DNA of 64,000 nucleotides from Diorhabda sublineata. Taxonomy: Eukaryota > Arthropoda > Insecta > Coleoptera > Chrysomelidae. How positions within the stretch are numbered: position 1 is the stretch's first letter; each line of letters starts with the position of its first letter. The notes under the pieces are model-generated. The model did no database searches. It saw only the letters and a list, made by a program, of their open reading frames with translations, and was not told where the DNA came from. Position numbers and translations under genes: made by a program. This document shows, piece after piece, positions 59,201 through 63,992 of this stretch. The stretch spans positions 12,478,125 through 12,542,124 of the forward strand of contig NC_079475.1 in NCBI RefSeq assembly GCF_026230105.1, read 5' to 3'.

Positions 59201-62200
59201 AAAAAATAAAGATACTTTACTCTTGTACAAAATTCAAATTTTTTGATAAACCTCGTATATTACTACAAAAAATTGATATCTGATGGTTGCATTTTAATTT
59301 TTAGGCCACGCAGAACTTTTTATCAGGAAACTTTTTTCCATAAAACCACTAATAAAAAAGTTTTCCATATGGTTCCAACGATTATAAGACTTTGGAAATA
59401 ATAAATTTCATGTAATTATCTACCTTTTTCTATACAATTACTGAGTAGTTTTTGGAAGGTAATTGGAGATTATTAAGTGACATTTTCTCCAATTTTTAAT
59501 TATTTGGGGACGGTTTCTTACATTTTTAACGCAAAAAAGATATAAAATGTCACATGTAATGAATAATGATAATACAAATTGAAAGAAAATCAATTTTGAA
59601 ATAATTTATTCAAATGAGTAAGAGAATGTAAGACATTAATAAGCGTACTCTAAAATTACCCTGCATTTATAGAGGATGGAGTGGGTCGTGACATAAATTC
59701 AATGATTTTCAAAATATCTCTAATCGAAACTGTTGACCATATAATTGAAAATGCTTCTCAGATAATTCCTTAAACGGTTGTACGTCCATTATTGAGATTT
59801 CACTTGTGAAATTTATGGGCATAAATCAGTTTAAAACGAATAAATTTTCAACTCGTTGATTTGACATTATAATAGATTTTAAATTTTCCTTCCTAGTTCG
59901 AGAAACTATGTTTTATTGTGAAAATGATTCGTACATGATAACAACAATATTTCAAATTGCATCACATCAAAATGTCAATGTGTATTTATTATAGAGCCAG
60001 CTTTAAATCTAACGTGAAAACTTTTACTTATGCAACACACATATCATATCAAAGTATAAAGGATTGCATATGAACAAAAGTAGTCGAAGAAATCAGTGAA
60101 AGGAATTTTTGTACAGAAAAATAGAAATAAAATATGAAGCGTCAATTTTTTTCTTTTTTATATAAAATTAATTTCTACAACTATCTTAAACGACTTCGGA
60201 AATTTGGAAATTGGCTTCTTGGAAATTATGAAATACTTTGGAAAATAAGGATTTTCTCTTATAAGTCACCTACAGTGTTTATTGAAGAAAATGGCTAACA
60301 ATTTGGAATAAGTGATCAATTTCTGAATACAGCATTGATATATCGTTTTATATGTATATAGACTTTACTTCATCTTAAAGATAAAATATTTCTGATCTTA
60401 AACCAACTCGTAACAATGGTGTTTACTTGAGCAAAATGTGAGGAAATTGGCCTTCTATGATATCAATGGCAGAGTAATTCTTGAAAAGTTAATAAATAAC
60501 TTTGTACTGTATTCTAGAATATTCTTTAGACTGTAAACATCATATAATATGAATTTTCTTTCCTCCACAATCTATTATACGAGGTATTCCAATTAAATTT
60601 CAAGTATCACTGGAATTCTTTCCTTTCCCAAATTTTTCAATCTTATAGCTTTTTATTTTATATGAATTTCGATCCGACGTAATCTTATAGCTGATGTTGG
60701 TATAACAGTTGACGAAATTATTTAAAAAATTTCTCAAACTAGAATCTAGCTCGAGAAATATCAACAATAGCAAATATTTTCTTACAAATTCATTATGCAG
60801 TCTTTTAGAATCATTTCCTCATCATTGTATGCATTGAATTCTTATGGGAATGGAATTCTTTTTACGTATTACACTTCCGGCATTTACTTTGATAGCACAA
60901 GAAATTTAGATGAGTTGGTACAATTTTATTGTAATAAAACACTTTATTAAGAAATTCCGGAAGTAATCAAGATAAAATATTTATTTCACACAATAGTTTA
61001 TTCAATTAGCTAAGAGCTGAATAGGTATTTTAGTAAAACCACTCCTCTTACTGTTTTAAAAAAATATTTATATGTTTTATATTCGGCAAATAACATTTAA
61101 ATAAATTTACCGCACCATATTTGTTAATACAATGTGGCTCAATGTAACCCAATATTTCTGCAGGGAACTGAATCCTGGATTTTATAATGGTACATGAATG
61201 GCCACTTGGTTCGGTGGATGAAAGAGATTGGGGGTTGTTGCTCAACAGAAAAAACTTCTTCGTTTCCGTATTGAGAAGTGGAAATTACTTGTCAAAGAAA
61301 TGAAAATCACGACTTTTATAAGAAGAAATACAGCGTTTTCATGCAAACTTTAAAACGTAGTAGTTGAAGTAGATACAGAAATTTCTGCTATAAAAATTGC
61401 ATCTCCATCTTTTTTGCTAACACCTGGTATTTTTGAGATTTTTTTCTATTTTCAACCTACCCTTATATAAGTAGATCAAAAACACTTCGAATAAAATAGT
61501 TATTTTATTCCATGTCATTGACTGGTCTACAGAAACTACATTTCAAAGTTAGTAAAGGAACAGGTGAAATCACCTGCGGTATAGCTATCAAGTACCGCTT
61601 GCACACCATTACCAAACCAGTTACGAATAGTACTTGAATGAGGCAACAGTCTAAGCGCGTCTTTTTCTGTTTATATGCTTTCCATGAGGGTCACATCTGG
61701 TTAACCTAACAGCGGTAACCGGTACTTATTTTAAGCGCAAGCTCAAACAATAGTCCATGAGCAGAATATTGGATGGGTCTGTCACTAGCGTAACAAGGGG
61801 GCAATGGGTTAAAATTCTGAGAAATTTCAAGGTTAAATTGAAATGAAATTATTTGAAATAAAGTTTCAGTTATCACTCCAATTTTTTACTATTAATTGTA
61901 TTCAAGTTGCAGTCAATAGCAAAATGTTCAAGTTGAGCATATTTTGAAAAATATCGGAAATTCACCTTTATCAATTTAATTATTAATAATATTTAGAATG
62001 AACTTAGAATTCATAACTTTGAGCTTTAAAAATTTAATATAATGGATATTTTTATAATGTGATTTGATCGTTCTATAAGAAAAAGCCAAAAAAACAAAAA
62101 TTTCCTATTTGTAAGTAGTTAAAACGATGAAAATATATAAATATAACGTTCTAAGAAAGACCTATCAGCAAATTAACAATTATATGATAAATATTTCTGT

Positions 62201-63992
62201 TTTTTCTGTTTTTAAATTATAAACATTATTCAATATAAATGCTGTTTGGGGAATCGGGTTCAGCCACAAGCAGACATACGAACTTAACAGAAGAAACGGA
62301 AACTATTTAATCGCAACTATTTGAAGATTACACTGACTGACTTTTTAACTAAATAATTTTTTATATCAAATTTTGACAAGACATGAGGTTACTACGACGT
62401 GATTAAAGCGACAACAACTACAACCACTTACTTCACTATACCGACTACAACCATGACAGACACTAATTCCACAACAAATGCCCAAATTTCAACAAAATAA
62501 TTTGAGCTTGTACATCCGTTAAAAATGTTACCACACTGAACACTCTTTAATAATGAATCTGATGGTCGTAAATGGGAAATGGTAATGAACGTATATTCCT
62601 GTAGATATCTTTTACTAAGACTTTAGGGCGCAACCTTTACTTTTATGAAATCATCTTTTCATTCGGGGATTTGTACAATAACTTATATATTAAAGTGAAA
62701 AGCAGAACATAAAAAGAAAATAATATATAATTAAAGCCAATCAATTTAAAATCGAAACAAATATACACAGATTTGGAAATACCTACATAATAACAATAAA
62801 AGATAAAATGATGAAATTATTAGATAATGGAACTTAGTAACAAAAGATTGAATAATAAAAAAGAAAATAATTATCTTATTCGAGCAAATGCAAAGCAAGT
62901 AACAATTAAAAATTCATAATTGCCATATAGTCTAAAATATGAGGGATTTAGTAACAAACTCCACTTTTCCAAGAAAGTTTTTCTACAAAGTTATCGATAT
63001 TTTAATGTTTGGGACTTTATTTGATTATAGTATTTCTAATTGATAAATGAATTAATTAATAATTAATGATAAATTAATGAATCAAAAATCATTTGTACTT
63101 CAATAAATGTTTATAGATAAAAAAATAATTTGTTCATCGTATTTATTTGCTTTTAAATGCAAACAATTTATTACGTGAACCTTGAACATGACTATTATTA
63201 AATAATCCTCATCTAATAAATACTCACTTTCAGCAGCCGTCGATTGCTGTATCCTTGTCGGTACTTTGTTGGTTGTCAACACTTGTGTCACTTGCACTAC
63301 ATCTGCCCGTTTCTTAACAGACCCTGAAACAAAATATTTTCATTTATTGATGAAGTTCAGTTGATAATTTGGAGGGACTTAAAATTTGCAACAATTTGTA
63401 TAGGAAAATTCGATTACTAGATATTTGGATGAAACTTGTAAAGTAAAATAATAGTATGAGACTGCTTGGAAATAAATGAAAGAAATCATATATTTACTCA
63501 TGGAGGATGAAGATGAGTGATGAAGATGAGTGAAATTAATGTACACTCGAAACAGAATAAGGGTTAGGCTCGTGCAGCAGTTGATTTTCGAGGATAAAAC
63601 TCAAAAGATGGACTGAAGACTCTGTGGAACAGATTAATGAAAGAATAGATAAATAAATTGATTAGAAAAGAAGAGGGGTAAGTGGGAAATTCAAAATAAG
63701 GCACACTAATTACAAAAAATCTTAGTACTACAATTGGCATCTGTTGCACATTTTTACATTAACTAGAAAAAAGTATATTAAATATATCAACAAAATATGA
63801 ATACTCTTTTCAAAAGATAGTCAAAGTATTTTTTTATTTGTTTTCCATTACCCTGTATTTTAAGTACAAACCTTTCTTTCCAATACTTTCAGAATACCGT
63901 TCCTTTCCAAAAGCACCAGCATATTTTTCTTTCCTTTCTATTCTCTCCGAAGATGATCTTGCAAATTTATCCTTTGAAGGATGTTGTCCCAT
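13950..63992 (-). CDS. Mtus1: MTUS1/MTUS2 (ATIP/TIP150)-like microtubule-associated coiled-coil protein; whole gene, long isoform (11 exons)
   Basis: Spliced model joining 63992-63872, 63323-63228, 58746-58648, 21122-20986, 20918-20747, 19932-19709, 19625-19401, 16666-16482, 16337-16077, 15571-15269 and 14274-13950. Every junction has AG/GT borders and matching phase, giving 2148 nt (about 715 residues). Three blocks recall the C-terminal coiled coil of vertebrate MTUS1/MTUS2: AEALAVLVQHL, EVQSLRAVLELKQNEV and KRRLSQYNEELQWKL. Known family members bind microtubules (and, for TIP150, EB1) and also make several isoforms from alternative promoters. Here the order is a basic Ser/Pro-rich N-terminus, about 400 residues of coiled coil, a Ser/Thr-Pro-rich basic segment and an acidic tail. 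I see no canonical SxIP motif; SRIV before two arginines is the nearest. Family assignment is from remembered similarity; the exon structure is read directly. The symbol is by analogy because insects may carry one ancestral gene. Confidence 0.82.
14703..15002 (-). CDS. Intronic ORF with predicted signal peptide (unknown)
   Basis: This 99-codon ORF lies wholly in the intron between the last two MTUS exons, in the same orientation. It begins MAIMWFVVTIFLTIPIKLSV, a good signal-peptide or single-membrane segment, then a basic patch (RNRKKLRDYY) and three cysteines (CEC and CPG). It ends QIQHISVT before a stop. I do not recognise a family. It could be a small secreted protein gene nested in the intron, an exon of another transcript, or chance. 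No introns or poly(A) signal were established. Confidence 0.25.
   Translation of the reverse strand: MAIMWFVVTIFLTIPIKLSVEFNKSIIFNTHIRNRKKLRDYYPESAPSQGIICECFSTFNSSYMNTYDTKCPGVQFTVNTPETRTLELNDGQIQHISVT
15269..15571 (-). CDS. MTUS-like gene, Ser/Thr-Pro-rich exon
   Basis: This 303-nt exon is phase 2 in (TGCAG-type border, AG|A) and phase 2 out (AATAA|GTAAGT). It encodes NNGEEFRGRKSFNVEFETDD, then LSPPASPKVKAIVEKSDS, SPEVVASRIVRRSFRNTTPS and TPTKSPSNKRPRI, ending SSSSSAILTTNK. Multiple SP/TP sites and basic residues suit a phosphoregulated microtubule-binding tail. SRIV is a near miss to the EB1-binding SxIP motif. Confidence 0.76.
16077..16337 (-). CDS. MTUS-like gene, end of coiled coil
   Basis: This 261-nt exon has a TTATAG acceptor and an AATAG|GTAAGT donor, phase 2 in and out. 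It encodes SLIQENHKLQESFKEETIQ, then KRRLSQYNEELQWKLKQN, matching the MTUS family block with RLSxxNEELxWKL. Beyond lies Ser/Arg-rich sequence (FNRSMMSSSFNERHNSTR, then ERAMSFRERTYTN) where the coiled coil ends. Serines in RRLS are candidate basophilic kinase sites. Confidence 0.82.
16482..16666 (-). CDS. MTUS-like gene, coiled-coil exon with family signature
   Basis: This 185-nt exon has a TTTGTAG acceptor (phase 0) and a GAAAA|GTAAGA donor (phase 2). It starts EVQSLRAVLELKQNEVAELR, close to the MTUS1/2 block of the form ExxSLKAVLEIKNEKL, which is the strongest family signal here. It continues with SLAETNQRAEMLIGAEEKAR and DLQLQLERKADTEK. Confidence 0.82.
16730..17050 (+). mobile_element. irritans-type mariner deletion derivative (MITE-like)
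   Basis: The 321-bp element is flanked by TA on both sides with imperfect inverted repeats (CGAGGTGTGGCTATGAAGTA left; right end is the inverse of CGAGGTATGGCTATTAAATA). Inside, the 5' leader is fused to the C-terminal coding remnant (HCFEQWKI..., CRDRGGVYIE). Almost all the transposase is deleted. It sits in an MTUS intron and belongs to the same family as the relic at 3536. Confidence 0.75.
17080..19211 (+). mobile_element. Tigger/pogo-type DNA transposon, inactive
   Basis: The 18-bp ends are perfect inverted repeats (CAGTCAAACCTGGATAAG) and the element is flanked by TA at 17078-17079 and 19212-19213. Both sub-terminal zones carry repeated TATAAGCGAGA-like words. Transposase fragments inside are broken. 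It is inserted in the intron between MTUS exons at 19401 and 16666. Confidence 0.88.
17536..18757 (+). pseudogene. Tigger-type transposase pseudogene
   Basis: The reading begins MSKRKIKVLLFSDKLKIVNA (CENP-B N-terminal HTH) and stops at 17728. A shifted frame continues with SASNGWLEGFKRRHDIAFKK (second HTH) and DDIYNADETAL, holding the first catalytic Asp before a stop at 18048. The second catalytic block survives only as IDNC ... AHTDLPTLAKVKVMFLPANTT in shifted frames, with a deletion after it. A C-terminal part (NCFKKAGFWKSTDEQDLPEE) is open at 18434-18757. Confidence 0.82.
19401..19625 (-). CDS. MTUS-like gene, coiled-coil exon
   Basis: This 225-nt exon (exactly 75 codons, phase 0 both ends) has a TTCTTAG acceptor and a CAG|GTTTGT donor. 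It begins MEVEKVKYESKKLKDDYE and runs through LEGEFEQKLKSLSEENKR to GDDKGISIQ. It is a Lys/Glu/Leu heptad-rich coiled coil. The Met at its start is internal, not a translation start. The intron 3' of it (19400-16667) contains a Tigger element and a mariner deletion derivative. Confidence 0.78.
19709..19932 (-). CDS. MTUS-like gene, coiled-coil exon
   Basis: This 224-nt exon has a CCAG acceptor and an AGG|GTAAGT donor, phase 1 in and phase 0 out. It encodes long heptad repeats, for example QQEEQLATVKKEFEKLQ and EESLDILREENDSIREQI, ending DEKR. It continues the same coiled coil and joins in frame to MEVEKVKYESKK of the next exon. A second AG after AATAG inside the exon is a possible weaker acceptor. 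Confidence 0.78.
20080..20575 (+). pseudogene. Tc1-type transposase relic
   Basis: The first 180 bases match, in reverse complement, the Tc1 relic near 11893-11990 (AGAAATATCTCATCAAGACA and neighbours). Further right the frame reads RIQTDYPSADIINLMTRMPA, then ILSAASLSIDYGK, following the Tc1 C-terminal pattern (W..IP...I..L..SMP.R...A..ARG). It lies in an MTUS intron. Decay is heavy. Confidence 0.5.
20747..20918 (-). CDS. MTUS-like gene, coiled-coil exon
   Basis: This 172-nt exon has a TCTCAG acceptor (phase 0) and a GAAC|GTAAGG donor (phase 1). It encodes heptad-rich sequence including KGQVERFHKETEELKLACQQ and ALTKEKIQHTLAIEVIEKHR. The pattern recalls the family's stretch of leucine heptads and short Lys/Glu repeats. 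No cysteine or enzyme motif is seen; it is a structural segment. Confidence 0.78.
20986..21122 (-). CDS. MTUS-like gene, first shared exon
   Basis: This 137-nt exon has a TTTCAG acceptor and an AAC|GTAAGT donor, phase 1 in and phase 0 out. It encodes a basic, Pro-rich stretch (VRGTVKGGRTSPTVRPP, then TIRVPPVKQPPV) leading into AEALAVLVQHLVFN. The last part resembles the start of the MTUS1/2 coiled coil. It is where all three N-terminal variants converge. The exon is GC-richer than the surrounding introns. Confidence 0.78.
21950..22510 (+). pseudogene. R1/Jockey/I-type LINE relic (RT C-terminus and RNase H)
   Basis: Frames contain ICQGIPRAMSTCPTTTLETL (RT C-terminal block, GAMRTCPTAALE in relatives), then ISLWYTDGSKL (start of RNase H) and KHIHILSDSQAALKCLKT. 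These blocks are diagnostic of LINE-encoded RNase H. Several frameshifts and stops separate them. The 3' side is cut near 22510 by a minus-strand mariner. Confidence 0.75.
22520..23640 (-). pseudogene. mariner-family transposase, near full length but broken
   Basis: Minus-strand blocks in order: EYRAIIKYLYLKG (HTH start), GKQIYEDMLNTLGD, FKRGKFSIEDDDRSGRPVSE, then RIITMDETWVHFYDPETK (first catalytic Asp), GVLFLQDNAPAHKSHV (second) and a shifted SPDLAP-type third block. Frameshifts and stops disrupt it. DD34D spacing fits mariner. It interrupts a LINE relic in the large MTUS intron. Confidence 0.85.
24000..26400. other. Intron, mostly unassigned
   Basis: Apart from the TA repeat, the stretch at 24780-25110 holds open frames on both strands (plus: SESLTNFIGMSGKTKEGTII) that I could not assign. 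It may be part of an old element. Nothing else is evident. Confidence 0.3.
24322..24345 (+). repeat. TA dinucleotide microsatellite
   Basis: About eleven TA units follow ATTACACT. It is a simple repeat within intron sequence. Confidence 0.85.
26425..27134. repeat. Inverted-repeat element with about 125-bp arms
   Basis: The left end GTACGATTTCCGTG matches the inverse of the right end (GTACGATTTCTGTG). The arms continue with GATATCTCGCTTCGTTTTCG and ATCGATACTTGAAG on each side, separated by about 470 bases. No transposase is seen. A non-autonomous DNA transposon is likely. Confidence 0.65.
27240..30340. other. Intron, nothing assigned
   Basis: AT-rich DNA without a supported gene, RNA or transposon end. 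Open frames are short and hydrophobic from T-rich codons. Confidence 0.4.
30349..30477. repeat. Imperfect palindromic element (129 bp)
   Basis: The arms begin ATGCAACTCGTGCA and end with the inverse TGCACTTGTTGCAT, with GTGTTTATTGCAC pairing to GTGCAATAAAAAC. The loop contains GGCCTCGTTAGGCC. It is a self-complementary repeat with no coding capacity. Confidence 0.6.
30961..31157. mobile_element. piggyBac-type MITE flanked by TTAA
   Basis: The element is 197 bp, with inverted ends CACGTTGACTGTCAA and the inverse of CACGTTGACTACCAA. TTAA lies directly outside both ends (30957-30960 and 31158-31161), the piggyBac signature. No coding. The internal sequence is AT-rich. Confidence 0.7.
33530..34180 (+). 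pseudogene. mariner-type (HTH_48) transposon relic
   Basis: It starts in a GC-richer leader, then shifted frames give SAIIDALAKCQLR, FGYGENFMSDGVVSEWCRNF and KDGR, matching an HTH_48 mariner N-terminus. It ends with FFEEVIQKLVHRYDKCLNLF and GDYVEK, the usual C-terminal tail. The DDE core is deleted. Confidence 0.65.
36485..37468 (-). pseudogene. Tc3-type transposase relic
   Basis: From an AAAGGGTGTATCAATAAAAG end near 37468, minus-strand frames give NGASSIATIRKVRLMYG and YVPNISVSTGSVS (HTH), then, near 36700, LLWGYLKSLVYANKPATIEA and EIRNCINEI. The family matches the relic at 8612, with similar GGTGTATCAA ends. Stops and shifts are frequent. Confidence 0.7.
38226..38268. repeat. Nested hairpin motif
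   Basis: The outer arms are TGTCTGA and TCAGACA; inside is GATAACCTGGTTATC, a 15-base palindrome, followed by GAAACGCGCG. The flank AATTGTGAGTGTTGGTATAG is GC-normal. It is probably part of a repeat family; function unknown. Confidence 0.5.
39290..40080 (+). pseudogene. R1-type LINE relic (endonuclease and RT linker)
   Basis: An endonuclease block reads VVIVGDLRHSARGRKETNVN, then GRALLESTSTLNDALLN and GKASSIIDVTFVSSNLV, the usual end of the EEP domain (SSVVDLTxxS). Downstream, PEITVKQLEKACNRVGNIKT and SGPGDICVVPNRFP match the RT start (KAPGPDGIP). Frames are shifted and the palm is missing. Confidence 0.75.
41721..41820 (-). CDS. MTUS-like gene, alternative first exon C
   Basis: ATG at 41820 opens 33 codons plus one base and ends with a strong phase-1 AAAA|GTAAGT donor that matches the exon at 21122. 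The N-terminus is hydrophobic (MQLMLLIFSTYDC), followed by acidic/aromatic residues and a basic end (KDMVRRRK). An acceptor-like ATAACAG lies 3 bases before the ATG, so a non-coding upstream exon is possible. The predicted isoform is about 643 residues. Assignment rests on phase, donor quality and orientation. Confidence 0.55.
41855..42007 (-). CDS. Possible terminal exon (open frame without ATG)
   Basis: An open frame of about 50 codons reads ERQETGPKYTCRSLQVDTNE, then NLYLTSVMYCDHFANVKQ and ends at TAG. Composition is protein-like and unlike nearby AT-rich frames. An AG preceded by a TTTAAT run lies at its 5' end. It might be the end of the small gene starting at 42512, or 5' UTR of exon C. 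Function is unknown. Confidence 0.25.
   Translation of the reverse strand, partial: LSGTLIERQETGPKYTCRSLQVDTNENLYLTSVMYCDHFANVKQIRSVDL
42327..42512 (-). CDS. Possible first exon of a small gene (MNAFQDLEDLSDEK...)
   Basis: The ORF starts MNAFQDLEDLSDEKLIEKIQ and continues QILEERAYSVHYK, a strongly amphipathic helix typical of real protein. The later part becomes F/I-rich and looks intronic, so only the first 30-odd codons may be coding. It sits 0.7 kb upstream of alternative exon C on the same strand. A second open frame at 42007-41855 could belong to it. No family is recognised and no good donor was seen. Confidence 0.3.
   Translation of the reverse strand: MNAFQDLEDLSDEKLIEKIQQILEERAYSVHYKIITIFGSMMKFFYRFLFSFPINYFQYKL
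43156..44134 (+). mobile_element. Internally deleted hAT element
   Basis: The ends are inverted: GATGGGTATCGATGG at left and the inverse of GGGATGGGTATCGG at right. At about 43545-43637 a frame reads LILNSLRNRLSKDMAVKLIF, then LHELDDKFWEI and stop, the hAT dimerisation C-terminus. Upstream coding is lost. Many ATCGAT words cluster in the left end. TSD was not established. Confidence 0.6.
44140..46040. other. Intron, nothing assigned
   Basis: A mildly GC-richer start (44170-44300: CCGCCCTCGGTACGGTGACG) is followed by AT-rich sequence. I see no gene or element. Confidence 0.35.
46192..46375 (-). CDS. MTUS-like gene, alternative first exon B
   Basis: ATG at 46375 opens 61 codons plus one base, ending in a phase-1 AAAG|GTAATT donor that fits the shared exon at 21122. 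The peptide starts MGPLDRLSSFFSSSVVD, has an N/M/V stretch, then a basic region (RGKKNKFG) and ends TLKSHKKSK. An in-frame stop lies upstream without an intervening ATG, supporting this start. Compared with exon A it has Gly2 but Arg at position 6, so myristoylation is unlikely. Use as a first exon is inferred from phase and orientation; an independent gene is less likely. The predicted isoform is about 671 residues. Confidence 0.6.
46553..46602 (-). promoter_or_regulatory. Possible core promoter of alternative first exon B
   Basis: On the minus strand a TATATAG-like box lies at about 46580-46587, roughly 205 bases upstream of the exon B start codon. This spacing leaves room for a short 5' UTR. 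The region between is less AT-rich than its surroundings. A MITE-like inverted repeat begins immediately beyond, at about 46600. No transcription start is visible from sequence, so this is tentative. Confidence 0.25.
46600..46962. repeat. MITE-like inverted-repeat element upstream of alternative exon B
   Basis: The left end AAGGTGATATCGGACGGTTC is mirrored on the right by the inverse of AAAGGTAATATCAGACTGTT, and both continue CACTTTT inward. It is about 360 bp long with no coding. It abuts the putative promoter of exon B, 225 bases from its start codon. Confidence 0.6.
48461..48545. repeat. Short hairpin repeat
   Basis: The left arm ATGGGAAATTATAACTGT and the right arm ACAGTTATATAATTTCCCAT are near inverse copies, separated by about 45 bases. 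Purpose unknown. Confidence 0.6.
49538..49801 (+). CDS. Unidentified small ORF (low confidence)
   Basis: The frame opens MLTVDSFNSMILHSFKAYID and is Asn/Thr/Ser-rich, ending PSAFNPININNCPGGTINLT and FCK. The ATG at 49538 is chosen because the frame has no upstream ATG. AAATAAA lies about 50 bases beyond the stop. It lies antisense in an MTUS intron. I recognise no family; it may be chance. Confidence 0.2.
   Translation: MLTVDSFNSMILHSFKAYIDDSITNKIKIANRTLSSTTNTNQSTNCIEITNTSTEIPSKWNMYIPSAFNPININNCPGGTINLTFCK
51410..52458. repeat. Large foldback element (about 430- and 490-bp inverted arms)
   Basis: The left end GACGAGCTGAATCGATATGT is mirrored at the right end by ATATCGATTCACCTCGTC. The arms align along their length, including ACCCCATTTTTCTCTTTA and GCTTTAAATTGAGGGG, with about 130 bases of spacer (51841-51971). 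The left arm carries deletions of some 60 bases relative to the right. Open frames on both strands of the right arm are by-products. Confidence 0.75.
52475..55217 (+). mobile_element. hAT transposon, almost complete
   Basis: Inverted ends CAGTGCTCCGCAAC and GTTGCGGAGCACTG border 2743 bp. The flanks CCCTATAT (52467-52474) and CCCTATAC (55218-55225) are an 8-bp target duplication with one mismatch. GGTGTGCCGCCG is repeated near the left end. The transposase inside is nearly whole. It lies in a minus-strand MTUS intron, in opposite orientation. Confidence 0.92.
53134..54980 (+). pseudogene. hAT transposase (ZBED5/FAM200-like) with three lesions
   Basis: The N-terminus MDKFLFGKQSTSPAEDDEPC leads to a BED zinc finger (CVICNEQL ... 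HLTSKH). After a one-base frameshift near 53535, it continues in another frame: LQIDESTDI and SIRTDGAAAMTG (catalytic Asp blocks), THCCIHRE, TEVRWLSRGKV. A TGA at 54444 and a TAG at 54747 each sit where relatives have Trp. It resumes NEYPQISKQAI, TTYSCEQSFSTL (dimerisation) and ends QAQVSH at 54980. The three lesions suggest recent loss of function. Confidence 0.88.
55420..56340 (-). pseudogene. Tc1-type transposase relic
   Basis: The minus strand reads RRPVERFAHCCIKNVAFGVG, SWMTWASISIEAKTELVFIE, then YIKEILEYYF and ENLILMQDNAHPP, the DNA-H catalytic block of Tc1-like DD34E transposases. The third catalytic part is scrambled. Upstream HTH remnants are weak. It lies about 200 bases from the hAT element. 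Confidence 0.75.
56575..56760 (+). pseudogene. Non-LTR element C-terminal relic
   Basis: The frame reads KKGRPMLRWIDDVEVDLKMI, then KLNG, and shifted VEKVKANSGRL. It follows the tail of RTE/craniofacial-type LINE ORFs (GRPKLRWMDDVEEDLRKLG ... EEAKAHPG). It is short and broken. Confidence 0.6.
58648..58746 (-). CDS. MTUS-like gene, exon 3 of long isoform
   Basis: This 99-nt exon has a TTACAG acceptor and an AAAG|GTAAGT donor, phase 1 in and out. It encodes a Ser/Thr/Lys-rich stretch ending TIFSPKEKKPLINK. SP within SPKEKK is a possible proline-directed kinase site. The next common exon is more than 37 kb away (58648 to 21122), and that intron contains the other two first exons. Confidence 0.7.
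58930..59390. repeat. Foldback MITE with about 150-bp arms
   Basis: Left arm TTGGAACCATATGGAAAACT is mirrored at the right by AGTTTTCCATATGGTTCCAA. The arms continue through ATTAGTGGTTTTATG and GATAAAAAGTTCTGC, then TATACGAGGTTT, around about 150 central bases. No ORF. It lies about 190 bases beyond exon 3's acceptor, inside the upstream intron. Confidence 0.75.
59400..63220. other. Intron, mostly unassigned
   Basis: Contains the GC-elevated segment at 61560. A Thr-rich frame near 62401-62501 (ATTTTTTYFTIPTTTMTDT) has no start or recognised homolog. Otherwise AT-rich with no supported feature. Confidence 0.35.
61560..61805. other. GC-elevated unassigned segment
   Basis: This intronic stretch has CACCTGCGGTATAGC, CGGTAACCGGTACTT and GTAACAAGGGGGCAATGG, more GC-rich than its neighbours. 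A short inverted word, CAGGTGAAATCACCTG, lies at its start. No ORF or RNA fold was identified. It may be a repeat fragment. Confidence 0.3.
63228..63323 (-). CDS. MTUS-like gene, exon 2 of long isoform
   Basis: This 96-nt exon has a TTTCAG acceptor and a GAAA|GTGAGT donor, phase 1 in and out. It encodes a basic, Val/Thr/Gln-rich segment (KKRADVVQVTQVLTTNK, then PTRIQQST). No domain is recognised; the disordered basic composition suits a microtubule-binding tail. The intron upstream is about 550 nt and the one downstream about 4.5 kb. Confidence 0.7.
63872..63992 (-). CDS. MTUS-like gene, first coding exon of long isoform (A)
   Basis: The start codon lies only 8 bases inside the window edge, so promoter and 5' UTR are out of view. 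The exon encodes 40 codons plus one base and ends in an AAG|GTTTGT donor. The N-terminus is MGQHPSKDKFARSSSE: Gly2, Ser6 and Lys7 fit the N-myristoylation consensus, followed by Ser/Arg/Lys-rich charged sequence. If the initiator Met is used and removed, this isoform may be membrane-anchored; that is inference. It joins in phase 1 to the exon at 63323. Confidence 0.72.

Noticed and set aside
62390..62501. Thr-rich mucin-like exon
   Set aside because: ACA/ACT repeat-driven frame without start, splice sites or flanking exons.
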